Source: Erodium maritimum (lineage: Eukaryota > Streptophyta > Magnoliopsida > Geraniales > Geraniaceae). From it: a stretch of 64,000 nt of DNA. The stretch covers positions 30,300,956-30,364,955 of the forward strand of contig OY997594.1 in NCBI GenBank assembly GCA_963921825.1, given 5' to 3'. The translations under genes were made by a program, and so were the position numbers. Below are positions 12,334 through 23,274 of the stretch, one piece after another (position 1 is the first letter of the stretch; each line of letters starts with the position of its first letter). The notes under the pieces were generated by a model. It worked only from the letters and a program-made list of their open reading frames with translations. It ran no database searches and had not been told where the DNA came from.

Positions 12334-13199
12334 CATCTAAAGCCATAACCAAGACGATCCAAGGAGTTCTCATGTATCCATGAGCCTCCCACCATCTCCA
12401 ACTTCTCCATTTTCATGTGTTGAAGCTTTGGAGAGTTGGAGATGATGGTTTGCAAGCTAGAGGAGATTTTGATTGGGGTTCTCAACCCTATCCCGGTTCT
12501 TATTTCTACCCTTATCTAGTTTGTTGTAAAACTCGATTTTTTTGGTATGCTTGAGTAGGATTTGAGATCCATGACCTTGGGTTTCGAGCTCGCGCGTACG
12601 AGCCAGCCCACCCCTCAAAACCATGTTCATCGTCTTCTTCAGCGCCGCGCACGATTCCCGAGACTCAAACCCCTCTCTCGCTCTCGTCCTCCCTCTTCTG
12701 TCTCTCTCCTCTCGCAGTCGCTCCCTCTCTTCCTCGCTTCCTCTCTTCTCGCTTGACGCCGTCTCCGTTCCGTTCCGTGCCCGAGTTCTGCGAATCAGAC
12801 TCGCAGAACACGAGACCGAGACGCCACTGCCGGAGATTTCTCGGACTGGTTCGTCGCTCGCGAGCGCGAATCGCGCCGCGCCGGCGACGGAGAGAACCGC
12901 ACGGTTCGTGCCTCCCTCGCCGTTCTTTTTCCCCGACAAAAAACACCTGTAAACCCACCCTCTCGAAGCTTACCCTCTCTTCCCCTCTGATGCGCCGCCG
13001 TGGAGCTCCACTCCGAGCTCGAACAGTTCTAAGAGGACGTGGGTCCTCGAAGGGCGCTGGTCGCCGGAGAGCCATCACCGGAGCCGTGAGGGAAATCGAT
13101 TCCCGAGCATGCCGCCTTCCTCCATCTTCACTGACGCCGCTGACGGCGGCCGGAACCAACCCTATCCGCCTCTCTCCCCGTGTTCGAGCATCCAGACCA

Positions 13200-13430
13200 G
13201 ACGCAAGCTTGGGCCTCGGACCGGGGCTGGACTTGGGCTAGGGCTAACCTCGAGCCAGGCTGGGCCTTGGGCCAGGCCATGCCAGGTCTCGGCCCAGTCT
13301 GAGTCCAGGTCTGGCTAGGTCTGGGTCTGGGGTCGGGTTCGGTTCGGGCCTAGGTCAGGTCTGGATCAGGTTCGGACCGGGTCTGGATCCGGGTTGGGCC
13401 TGGATCCGGGTCGGATCCGGGTTGGACAAA
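13200..13430. repeat. GC-rich low-complexity GGTCTGGATCCGGGTT-like repeats
   Basis: Short units such as GGGTCTGGATCCGGGT and GGCCAGGC recur irregularly with no coding potential. Immediately to the right the composition switches to AT-rich (TTAATTAATTAATTAATT at about 13436-13454). Confidence 0.7.
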
Positions 13431-14109
13431 ATTATTTAATTAATTAATTAATTTAAAGGATTTTAAAATGGAGAATTTAAAGGACTAATTTGATAAATTA
13501 GAGGACTGTTCGAACTGGACCGGGACTGATTAATGACTTTACTTGTAAAATCAGACTTTGACTTCGCCCGAGAAGACCGGAGGTAGGCCCGGACGTCAGC
13601 AGCTAGGAGACGTAGTTGTTTGTTCGTCTTGAGGTAGGGAAAAGTCGTAAACTCCACTCCTAATTTAAGAACGGTAATAGTATGCCTATAGGATAATTAA
13701 TAACAAGAAAGGTCCTAGTTTGCATATTGGATGTGATTCACTAGAATAACCGCTTTTCAATTATCTTGGGAATTTGCCGTGCTGGTAGAATGGCTATGTC
13801 GAGCCTTAGGATTGCGTACTGATTGTATTTATTGATGATTGTTCGCCCTTAAGGCCGATGCATACTCCGTAATTAGGATAAGATAAGAGTCATACTAAAC
13901 TAATTGAATTATGATGATCGTAATGTAAATGGTTGCACCGTGTTATGATTGATTGATTGAATGAACGTTGGAGTGTGAATTGGTTGTGCCTATGGATATG
14001 ATCGGGTGAGTGATAGACCGATGATGCGTGGTTGGTAAGTCATGATGGTAAGCTTGGTTTAACATTGTGTGTGACCGTATTGTGAGTGTTATACTATTGT
14101 GTGGCTCGA

Positions 14110-14560
14110 GTGTGTACCCCGAGGTGGACATGTCGGGAGGACATCTAGGCCGATGTGCGGTTTCGGTATGATGTGAGTGTGGACCCCGAGGTGGACATAC
14201 CGGGAAGATACCTAGTCCGATGTGCGATTCCGGTATGGTATATTATCATCTCACCCCGATGCTACGTGTTCCGGGAAGACCGAGGCCGATGGATGTTCCG
14301 GCATGGTACTTTATTGTCTTATCCGATGCTACGTGTTCTGTAAAGACTTGTTTCACCCCGATGCTATGTGTTCCGGGAAGACCTAGGCCGAGGGATTTCC
14401 GGTATGGTATATTGTTGTCTCATTCTGATGCTACGTGTTCCGGAGAGACTCACTTTACCCCGATGATCTGTGGTCCTTTGGGGACATTCTTGGGACTTCC
14501 GTTGATATGCGTTCCTAGGAACGTTTCCGAAAGCCCCGATGATAGTGTTTCCTCTGGACC
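14110..14560 (+). repeat. Degenerate tandem blocks inside LTR
   Basis: Blocks of about 60-70 bp containing CCCCGAGGTGGACAT or CCCCGATGCTACGTGTTCCG, followed by GGAAGACC, AGGCCGATG and TTCCGGTATGGTAT, recur about six times with drift. The position matches that of a different repeat block in the LTR at 22230-22380, so such arrays seem to be a shared architectural feature of these LTRs. Confidence 0.75.
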
Positions 14561-15157
14561 GAGGGGAAATCTGATATGATGTACCAATTAGTGTACAGAT
14601 CAGATTCTTGAGATTTGATATTCAGTATGTCGGTATTTGTGTGTTACTTTAATCGATTCCTTGCTACATTTGTTATCTTTCCGTTGATCTCCTTGAGTGT
14701 TACTTTCTTTAAAGCATTGGAAATTTTATTGATCTATATTTACGGCACATTTTGGTTAATCGTACTAATTATAAACTTTGAATAACTGTACTAATCGGTT
14801 TTATTGTTAAAATGGAGATTCTTTTACTTACTACGTTTTCCTACTGAGCGTAAGCTCACCCCTTTCATGTTTACTGTTTGTACATGTTTCCTTGGTGAGT
14901 AGGCTTAGAGATTACTTCAGGACTCAAGAGTTCCTGGAGGATCGGGTGCCTTATTGTAGTTGGATGTACCTTTCACCTTGTATCGAACTATTTTTCTTAC
15001 GTTTTTGGACTGAGTACTTGACCTCTTTTTATCCTAATTGTTATTTTAAATTTTAAAGGTTTGGAGTTGTTTCCCTTTTTCTGTAACTTTATTATTATTT
15101 TATTACTGTTCCTAGCTCACGTCTCGAGTCCGGTCAAAACCGGATTTGGGGCGTGAC

Positions 15158-15480
15158 ACGGACCGCCACCGTTGTGGCTGGTCACGGCTCCGTGGGCCTC
15201 CCTTCGGCCATGGCCAGTCATAACACACGGTGATCGGAGCTTCGGTGGCTGGCCAGAGCTCCGGCGAACCTCCGGTCGTCGGAAAAATACCTCATTTTCC
15301 CCCAAAACATTCGTAACAAGCTCTAGACTCTCATCCACCCATATTTCAACCATTTCTACCAAAACTCAGGAAGTCAAACTTGTCAAATGGAAAAAAGAAA
15401 GAGTGCCTACCGTAGAAAACGTTGAGAGGATCCCGAATATGCAAAAATCAAGACGATCCTTCGGTTGGATCGTCGGGAAA
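15158..15480 (-). repeat. Inverted gypsy LTR leader fragment
   Basis: Read on the minus strand this contains GGATCGTC, then a CTACGGTAGGCAC splice-donor-like word, then CCGGAGGTTCGCCGGAGCTC and GGCCAGCCACC. The order parallels the 3' LTR at 21480-21720 (GGATCGTCTC, CTACGGTAATCAC, GGAGCTCCGGCCACC, GGCTGGCCGG). It directly abuts the plus-oriented LTR end at 15157, giving a head-to-head LTR junction. Confidence 0.55.
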
Positions 15481-15487
15481 TCGCCAC

Positions 15488-15637
15488 CTTCTTCTTCTTC
15501 TTCTTCTTCTTCTTCTTCTTCTTCTTCTTCTTCTTCTTCTTCTTCTTCTTCTTCTTCTTCTTCTTCTTCTTCTTCTTCTTCTTCTTCTTCTTCTTCTTCT
15601 TCTTCTTCTTCTTCTTCTTCTTCTTCTTCTTCTTCTT
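15488..15637 (+). repeat. (TTC)n microsatellite, about 50 uninterrupted units
   Basis: A perfect TTC/GAA run of about 150 bp. The open frames across it (poly-Ser, poly-Leu, poly-Phe, and poly-Glu/Lys/Arg on the other strand) are artefacts. The purine strand is pure GAA, a triplex-prone sequence. It sits in the leader region upstream of the gypsy gag. Confidence 0.98.
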
Positions 15638-15770
15638 GGTGGCACGGCACGGCTGGCGTGCCGGTCCGGTAGCTGGCACTGCACGGCTGGCGTGCCGGCC
15701 CGGATGCTGGCAAGGCCCGGCTGGCGTGCCGGCCCCGTAGGTGACACGGCCCGGCCCACTTGCCGGCCTG
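15638..15770 (+). repeat. GC-rich tandem repeat, about 36-bp unit, four copies
   Basis: The core CGGCTGGCGTGCCGG recurs three times, each followed by a short variable spacer, plus a diverged fourth copy (GGCCCACTTGCCGGCC). It follows the TTC tract directly. Confidence 0.85.
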
Positions 15771-16021
15771 GTCCAGTCAGCTACTTAAAAAAAAATATCT
15801 TTGTTTGTTTCGTTGTGCGGTTAGGTTTGTTGTTGCGTGGCTTGGTGCACGGGTATGCGGTTTAATTGAGGTTTTGCTTACGTATTATTGTAATTAAAGT
15901 ATAAATAGTGTGAGCGGTGTGACGTTTAGTAACGAGTACGCTAGTATTTTATGAGCATGTCGTCGTTATATAAATTCGCAAACTGAACATTTGCGTGTAT
16001 CCGTGCAGAGGATACTGACAC
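15771..16021 (+). other. Gypsy leader upstream of gag
   Basis: This 250-bp AT-rich stretch ends in GAGGATACTGACAC just before the gag ATG, the usual context for Tekay-type gag starts. No primer-binding site or 5' LTR edge can be found in or just before it, which is unexpected for a complete element. Confidence 0.55.
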
Positions 16022-17316
16022 ATGGCTCGCGGCAGACGAGGACGGTCAGCGGTAACACGGGGACGGGCGCCCGCGAGAGGCAGGCGGGGACGGTCAGCAG
16101 GGACACCAGGATGGGTGCCCACCGTTGAGCCCGCCGAGTACGCTGAGGCGCAGGGTACTCTTGTCGGTGAGGACAGGAGGAGCGACGCGGGACCTTCTAC
16201 GGGCACGCCCAGCGTCCCGCCGATCGTAGACCCTCCCGTTACGACTGCCCTGGATGAGCTGACCAGGACAGTCCAGAGTTTGGTGGCGATCATCGCCAGT
16301 CGGGAGTCGGCATCACCAGCTCCGGAGGCAGCATCGGCCCCAGTGAGACCCGTTCGGGCAGAAGACCATACGTCCCGGACCCTGCTAGACTTCCTGAAGC
16401 TAGGAATACCTACATTTGTCCGGGAGACAAACCCCGACCTAGCCGAGAGGTGGCTAGAGCAGGTCACGCGGGACCTGGATACATCAGGTATCGAGGATGG
16501 ACGCCGTAGAGTGTCCTTTGCAGCTCACCAGCTGAGGGACAACGCCTACCACTGGTGGGGGCGTGTGAGGGACAGTGTCGGGCATGACTACGCCACCTTC
16601 CAGACGGTCTTTCTGGCACAGTACTTTCCCGAGTATGCTCGGTTGGACCGACACCGACAGTTCCTGGATCTGCAGCAGGAGGGGATGACAGTGGCAAAAT
16701 ACGAGGCCAGATTCACGGCCCTGACCAGATTCGCGCCGGAGATGGTGGCGACAGAGCAGAACCGTTGCCTGCGGTTCGAGGGGGGACTGAGGCAGGTGAT
16801 TTGGGACAAGGTTCTCGCCTTAAGGTTGAGGAAGTACTTCGAGCTCATGGAGACTGCAACGACGGTGGAGCAGGGCATCCGGGATGCGGCCAGGACCCGT
16901 GAGGTTCGACAGCGGCCGACCAGCTTTGCAGGCCGTCCGAGTCACGAGACCCGAGGAGACAGAGGACCACGGGGTTCTTCCGACCACAGGCTCATCAGGG
17001 TGGGGCAAGACAGATGGGGTCGGTGGCGTCCGTTGGGCCAGTCGCGCCAGAGAGGGGGCCGACATGCTATCTCTGCGGGCAGCCAGGCCACTTTCAGCGG
17101 GAGTTTCCGAGGAGAGGAGGGCCCGCGGCGCTACCAGCGACCAGCCGGACAGGCCAGGGCTCGGGGTCGAGAGCCGACGAGATCAGCTGTTTCCGGTGCG
17201 GCCGGGTTGGACACACTATGGCATGGTGCCGTGAGCCGTTGGGAGCAACATCAGCGCAGCGACCGCAGCAGTCGCGAATAGTACAGTCACCCAGGGGTCA
17301 CCCTCGTCAGAGTTAG
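16022..17316 (+). pseudogene. Ty3/gypsy (Tekay/Del) Gag with two zinc knuckles, frameshifted
   Basis: The ATG at 16022 opens a Gag with an Arg/Gly-rich N-terminus and the retrotransposon Gag core (residues about 115-300), including AHQLRDNAYHWWGRV, YFPEYARLDRHRQFLDLQQ and MTVAKYEARFTALTRFAPE. The first frame stays open to 17281, but true homology moves to another frame between about 16900 and 17030. There the knuckles CYLCGQPGHFQREF and CFRCGRVGHTMAWC are encoded (17014-17316). The first knuckle has lost its last Cys (Phe instead). Gag would form the virus-like particle. The frameshift and lost Cys mark it as inactive. Confidence 0.9.
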
Positions 17317-17430
17317 CAGTCGAGGTTCTCACAGCCGTCTACGAGCGTGCCGGTTCCAAGGCAGCAGTAGAGACCTGGGTATTCAGCAGCCAGTGCGCCA
17401 GGTCAGAGGCAGCAGGCCTCGCAGGGGAGG

Positions 17431-19074
17431 GTGTACGCAGTCACCGACTCCCGGGCCACAGGATCTACCACGTACCGCGAGACCATCCCGGGTACGTGTT
17501 TATTGTATCATTTATGGGCATTGTTCTTATTTGATACCGGGGCATCGCATTCGTTTATTTCATTGAGTTGCGCTGAGGGGTTGGGGCTGAGTTTAGAGCC
17601 GTTGAGTCCACCCCTGTGCCTGGACACCCTAGTTGGGGGTGGTTTATCGTTTACTAGGGTCTGTCGTGCCTGCGAAATTAGAGTCGCAAACTGTCCTTGC
17701 CCTGGTGATCTTCTCGTACTGGGAATGACGACCTTTGATGTGATCTTGGGAATGGATTGGCTGTCGAGGTACCGAGCCAATATCGATTGCTACAGGCGAC
17801 GAGTGACCGTGTCAGCAGGAAACACGACGGTGAAGTGCGTTCTGGGTAGTAAGAGCGGGGTTCTCCTGTCGGCGTTGTCCGCAGTGGAGGAAGTATCGGC
17901 TCTGCAGAGCCGAGAGTTACCACGAGTGGTATGCGAGTTCCCCGAGGTCTTCCCTGAGGAGTTGAGCGGGTTGACACCGGTGCGTGAGGTAGAGTTCGGG
18001 ATTGACCTGGTACCGGGAACGGCAGCGATATCGATGACGCCTTACAGGTTTGCGCCGGCAGAGTTGACTGAGCTGAAGCGTCAGCTCGAGGAGCTTCAAC
18101 AGAAGGGGTTTATCCGTCCGAGTGTATCGTCGTGGGGAGCACCAGCACTCTTCGTGAAGAAGAAGAGTGGAGAGCTACGGATGTGTATAGATTACCGGAA
18201 GCTGAACCGGATTACGGTGAAGAACCGATACCCGATGCCGAGGATCGATGACTTGTTCGACCAGTTGAGAGGGTCAACATGTTTCTCGAAGATTGATCCG
18301 CGATCCGGATATTACCAGTTGCGTGTCCAAGAGGGGGACGTCGCAAAGACTGCATTCCGGACACGCTATGGGCATTACGAGTTCCTGGTGATGCCATTCG
18401 GACTAACGAACGCACCTGCAGCGTTGATGGATCTGATGAACAATATATTCCGGTCGTACTTAGATCAGTTTGTGGTGGTGTTCGTAGACGACATTCTGAT
18501 CTATTCGTAGAGCGAGGCGGCACATGAGGTGCATCTGAGGACTGTTCTGAAACTACTGCGCGAGCATCAGCTATATGCCAACCTTGAGAAGTGCGAGTTC
18601 TGGCTCGCTGAGGTGAAATTCCTCGGTCACATCGTGTCCCGTGACGGTATACTGGTCGATCCGTCGAAGATCGACGCGGTCTCGAAGTGGGCACGGCCCA
18701 CGAGTGTCTTCGAGATCCGCAGCTTTCTGGGGTTGGCAGGCTATTATCGGCGATTTGTCCAGGACTTTGCGCGACTAGCCGCGCCGATGACTCTGCTGAC
18801 GCGCAAGGGAGTCGGGTTTGTGTGGACAGAGGATTGTGAGCGTGCATTCACGGAGTTGAAGACTCGTCTGACCACAGCCCCAGTATTGGTGGTGCCCGAG
18901 CGAGGGATCGGGTATGATGTCTACTGTGATGCGTCCGGAGATGGACTGGGCTGCGTACTGATGCAGTTGGGCAGAGTTGTGGCTTACGGCTCCAGGCAGT
19001 TGAAGACGCACGAGCGCAACTATCCTACCCACGACTTGGAGCTAGCAGCACTCGTGTTCGCGCTAAAAGGCTGA
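17431..19074 (+). pseudogene. Gypsy Pol: protease, reverse transcriptase, RNase H (nonsense codons)
   Basis: The protease shows [12 protein letters not shown] (DTG at 17533-17541). The RT follows with [40 protein letters not shown] and the catalytic [16 protein letters not shown] at 18508-18510 follows IYS, where relatives have Lys or Arg; the same frame continues with [19 protein letters not shown] and [15 protein letters not shown]. RNase H shows [18 protein letters not shown] and ends at TGA 19072-19074, where relatives have Trp. Domain order and motif spacing are normal and the RT active-site residues survive, so inactivation is by point nonsense mutations. The product would copy element RNA into cDNA. 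Confidence 0.93.
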
Positions 19075-20923
19075 CGATATTATCTATATGTCGAGGGGTT
19101 TCAGGTGTTCTCGGATCACAAGAGCCTCAAGTACATATTTTCCCAGCGAGACCTGAACATGCGCCAGCGGCGGTGGATGGAGCTACTCGAGGAGTACGAC
19201 TTCGAGCTACACTACCATCCGGGTAAGGCGAACGTGGTCGCCGACGCCTTGAGTAGGAAGTCGGTTCCGAGCCTCGCCATCATATCATTCCGAGAGTGGG
19301 ACATGATGGGGGAGCTGAGCACGTTCGGGCTTGAGCTAGAGGAGATTACTGGTGACATGGCCATGTGCTCATTAGTGGCTCAGCCCTCACTGCTTGCCCG
19401 AGTGTTGGAGGCGCAGTCAAAGGACGTCGAGACGCTAGAGATCCGAGAGAGGGTCATCCGTGGTGACGAAGTGGCAGGCTGGGAATTTAGCGCTGATTGG
19501 GGGTTACGGTATCGAGGGGGGCTGTTCGTACCGGGCAACTGTAGAGACGACGTGTTACGAGAGTCGCATCATTCGCGTCTTACAGTGCACCCGGGGGGCA
19601 CCAAGATGTACCGTGACGTCAGGCGGCACTTCTGGTGGCGCGGGATGCGGAGAGCAGTCGCAGAGTTTGTGTCGAGATGTCTCGTCTGTCAACAGGTGAA
19701 GGCCGAGCATCAGCGTCCCGCCGGATTGTTGCAGCCACTACCGATTGCCCAGTGGAAGTGGGAGCATATCACTATGGACTTCGTGTGTGGACTACCGATA
19801 TCGCCGAAGGGAAACAACGTCATATGGGTAGTAGTCGACCGTTTGACAAGGTCGGCCCATTTCCTAGCTATGAGGATGACGGATTCGGTCGAAAAGTTGA
19901 GCAGCCTGTACATTCAGGAGATAGTGCGTCTCCATGGGGTCTCGGTGTCGATAGTGTCTGACAGGGATCCCCGTTTCACGTCCAGGTTTTGGCCGAGTCT
20001 GCAGACCGCGTTGGGGACCGAGGTTCTACTCATCACAGCACACCATCCCCAAACAGATGGTCAGTCCGAGCCCACTATTCAGATCTTGGAAGACATGCTG
20101 CGGGCATGTGTGCTGGATTTCAGGGAATCGTGGGAGACCCACCTGCCGTTGGCCGAGTTCGCCTACAACAACAACTACCAGGCCAGTATTGGGATGGCAC
20201 CGTTCGAAGCGTTGTATGGGAGGCCGTGTCGATCGTCAGTGTGCTGGGCAGAGGTGGGGGACAAGAGTCTGCTGGGGCCAGATCTTGTCAGAGAGACGAC
20301 AGAGAAGGTCGCGCTGATACGCGATCGGTTGGGGACCGCGTAGAGTCGGTAGAAGAGTTATGCCGACAAACGACGTCGACCTCTTGAGTTTGCAGTCGGG
20401 GATCACGTGTTCCTGAAGGTGAGCCCGAGGAAGGGGCTGGTACGATTCAGACGCAGCGGGGGCAAGTTAGCCCCGCGGTACATTAGCCCGTTCGAGATCT
20501 TGAGCAAAGTGAGAGCAGTGGCTTATCGTCTGGCGTTACCACCACAACTTGGGAGAGTTCATAACGTCTTCCTCGTGTCCCAGTTGCGGCAGTACAATGC
20601 AGACCCCTCCCACGTCATTGAGTGGACAGATATCGAGGTGGTTGACGATGTCTCCTATGAGGAGCAGCTGGTTCGGATCATGGATACATGGGAGCAGGTC
20701 TTGCGTGGCAAGATTATCCGCCTAGTACGGGTGCAGTGGAGGCATCACGGGGCTGAGTCGACTTGGGAGCGCGAGGACGAGGTTCGTGCGAAGTACCCCG
20801 CCTTGTTCGTTTCCCGAGGTACGTCTGTTTTAAATTTCACGGACGAAATTCCTTTAAGGGGGGTAAATTGTAATAACCACTCCCGGTCAACGCCAGTCAA
20901 ACCTGCGAAAAACAGGAAAATTT
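19075..20923 (+). pseudogene. Gypsy Pol: RNase H end, integrase and chromodomain (nonsense codons)
   Basis: The frame resumes with VFSDHKSLKYIFSQRDLN (RNase H to connection). Integrase has the HHCC finger (SHHSRLTVHPGGTKMY, CLVCQQVKAEHQRP) and the catalytic triad in TMDFVCGLP, VSDRDPRFTSRF and TDGQSE. Two TAG codons, 20341-20343 and 20350-20352, occur where relatives have Gln (AQSRQKSYAD). Downstream are FLKVSPRKGLVRF and a C-terminal chromodomain-like segment (DTWEQVLRGK, VRVQWRHHGAESTWERED, KYPALF), which marks the chromovirus Tekay/Del clade. In such elements the chromodomain guides integration toward heterochromatin. The open frame runs on into the LTR to 20923-20925. Confidence 0.92.
20856..20867 (+). 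other. Polypurine tract of gypsy element
   Basis: AAGGGGGGTAAA lies immediately upstream of the LTR start TGTAATAACC, the normal site for plus-strand priming. It fixes the 5' edge of the 3' LTR. Confidence 0.85.
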
Positions 20924-23274
20924 AAAATTTTTAAGACAGACACTTAATTGAACCTAAAATGACCCCGAGGGTCATACCGGACTTAAGTTGACCCCGATAT
21001 CGACCAAAGTGAGTTCCGGGGGACTCAGGGCAACTTTCTGATTAATTTGGGAAATGTTGACTTTTCGCTGGAAAAGTCAACCGAGCGACGTTTTGGTCCA
21101 TTCGAGGACCGTTTTGGATCCAAAAAGCTTAGCCGTTGTCGCAGCGGTCTTAGTTGAGCCGTTTCCTTGTAGCCCGTGAAGTTTCGTAATTCCTTGGAAA
21201 AAGTGCCCGTTCGGGGCCCGAAACGTCCGAATTTCGCGAATCTGATTGGAAAATATCTTCTATATTTTTCTCCAAAACGTGTGGGACCCACCTTGCCACT
21301 TGTCAAGGGGAAAATAAAGAAGAGAGTTAAAGGGGAGGGGGGGAGGTGTTCGGCCAACTTGAAAAAAAAAGAGAAAAGAATAGAAAAGAAGAGAGAAGTT
21401 AGAGAGAGAAGGAGAAGGAGAGAAGGGGAGAAGAAGAGAGCTAGGGTTAGGGTTTTGTGTCACTATTCACGTCTTCCACCCTTGGATCGTCTCAAAGCTA
21501 GGGGATTCACACTCACCTCGTCTTCCTCTACGGTAATCACCAAACCGATCTTCGTTTTGTCAATTTCTAAAATTTGGTTTTGGTTTGAAACTATTAGTTT
21601 AGGGTTGTATTGAGGTTGGGGGATTGTTGGAGACCTCTGGAGGTGAAGGGGGACGTTTTCCGGTGACCCGGAGCTCGGGGGGAGCTCCGGCCACCATAGG
21701 GGGGTGGCTGGCCGGAGCTAGGGCCGGCCACCACCATGGTGGGCCGGGCCCCTTGGAACCCTAGCCACCCACGGCCAAGGTGGGCCGGGTGGGACCCACG
21801 CGCTCGGGTGCTCGGGTTTTGTGTTCGGGTGGTTTAGAACGTTCCCCGGACCGTTTATCCACAACCGAATCGAAATTTGGAATTAAAATGCGAAAGTTGT
21901 AATTAACGGGTTTAGAAACTTTAAACGTTAATTAATTGACTCGGAATTCGGAATTCGATTCCGTCGAGGGCCTAGGAACCCTTGAATTATTCTAAGACCG
22001 TAGAAACGAAAACGGGAATTTTCGGAGCCCCGGAAGGGCGTTTCCAAAACACGGGCAGATTCGCCATGTCGGGCGAATCGGGCTTTTCCGGGTTAAGTAG
22101 GTTTATCGAATATTAGAAAGGCATGATACGGGAACGTAGCGAACTTTAGAATTGCATGTGACACTTAGTAGTGTCGTAGGAGCAGAGAACTTATATATGT
22201 GAGAATTACTGGAGGCATATGACCATGCCCAGAGGTTGATTGTTTAGTTTATGTCTTGGGTGGCCATGAGAGCCCGTGTTTTACTGTTGGAGTCTTGGGT
22301 GGCCATGAGTGCCCGTGGAGTTGTTGAACCCGTGTTTTACCGTTGGAGTCTTGAGTGGCCATGAGTGCCTGTGGAGTGTTGAACTGTTCTTTTTGCGGTT
22401 TGTTGAACCTTGGTTATGATTGTGATTGTGAGTGCCCGAGGTTAGTGACCCGACTTCGTGTCGGGAAATGGTGTGAAATTTGGCTGGCTTACCTGACAGG
22501 GATCGGTAAGTTGCGAGCTTTGGCTAGCCTGACTTGACAGGGATCGGTAGGTTGAGCGTTTTTAGGCGATGGAAAGGGCAGCTCCCCTTCCGACTAGCTA
22601 TCGGAAAAGTAGCTCGGTTTATCGCCAACAGGTCGACCGCCTGGAGCCTGACATCGACAAAGCGCGTGGGGCAGGCTCGAGCCCAGCCGGTTAGCAACCG
22701 GCACTGAGCAGCTGACAAGAATGCGATCCTTTGTCATCTTGTTTGGAGTGCGATCCTTTGTGATCTTGTTTGGTGTTGAGTAATTATATGTCGTGTCTTT
22801 GGAGGAGGTCGTCAATCGTTGTGTCGGGTCTACATCATGAGTCCGAGTGTTGAGTCTGTTGAGGATTGTTCGGTCTTCAGTTGGGTTACTTGAGTGTGGG
22901 GATTGTATTCCCGGTGTTGGGTTGGTTTTGGTGTTACCGGCATTGTCTGCTAAGTATGTCGTAGTCAGTCTGTTATCCGTGGTGGTGAGCAAACACTCAC
23001 CCCTAGCTGCTTTTCCTACAGGTACTGATCACAGGACGGACTAGGTGAGCTCTCGAAGCTTGAGGAGCTAGGAGCGGAGTCCGGGTTTTATCTTTTGAGT
23101 CTAGTGACGGATACCTTGTACTTTGTCCAATTGTTGGGACGTTTTTGAGTTGTAAATATTATTTTGATTAACTAAATGGTAATTTCAAAGTGTTTATTCA
23201 AAACAGGTTTCAAATGTTTTATGATTTTAAATGTTCGCGTCCCGAGTTCGGTTTACTGAAATTGGGGCGTGACA
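20869..23274 (+). repeat. 3' LTR of gypsy element (2406 bp)
   Basis: It begins TGTAATAACC after the polypurine tract and ends GGGGCGTGACA. It contains a polypurine GA-rich leader (21360-21435), AGGGTTAGGGTTTTGTG near 21443, three diverged repeats of CTTGGGTGGCCATGAGTGCC (22250-22380), and the ACTCACCCCTAGCTGCTTTTCC segment near 22996. No homologous 5' LTR exists in this window: the LTR ending at 15157 is a different family. The sequence after 23274 belongs to the MULE locus. Confidence 0.85.

Larger units (their letters stand above)
12343..15157 (+). repeat. Gypsy-type LTR (or large LTR fragment), family 2
   Basis: The right end, TTGGGGCGTGACA at about 15144-15156, is the terminal sequence of Tekay-type LTRs and parallels the end of the 3' LTR at 23274. 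Upstream lies the usual order: a CT-rich leader (12660-12760), a GC-rich low-complexity part (13200-13430), tandem blocks (14110-14560), and a GAGCGTAAGCTCACCCC segment near 14850. The sequence itself is too different from 20869-23274 to be the partner LTR of the same element. The left edge is uncertain and may lie anywhere between 12343 and 13440. Confidence 0.6.

Noticed and set aside
12665-13241. Overlapping Arg/Ser-rich open frames on both strands
   Set aside because: CT- and GC-rich LTR leader sequence opens all frames; no domain and no agreement between frames.
14110-14560. CRISPR-like array
   Set aside because: The repeats drift, the spacers are not unique, and the tract is an LTR-internal tandem array in a plant genome.
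12343-15157. 5' LTR partner of the gypsy element at 16022-23274
   Set aside because: Only the terminal GGGGCGTGACA and the general layout match; the body sequence and internal repeats differ, so it is another family.
15366-15865. Open frames encoding poly-Ser, poly-Leu, poly-Phe, poly-Glu, poly-Lys and poly-Arg
   Set aside because: All are readings of the pure TTC microsatellite with no start context, domain or conserved flank.
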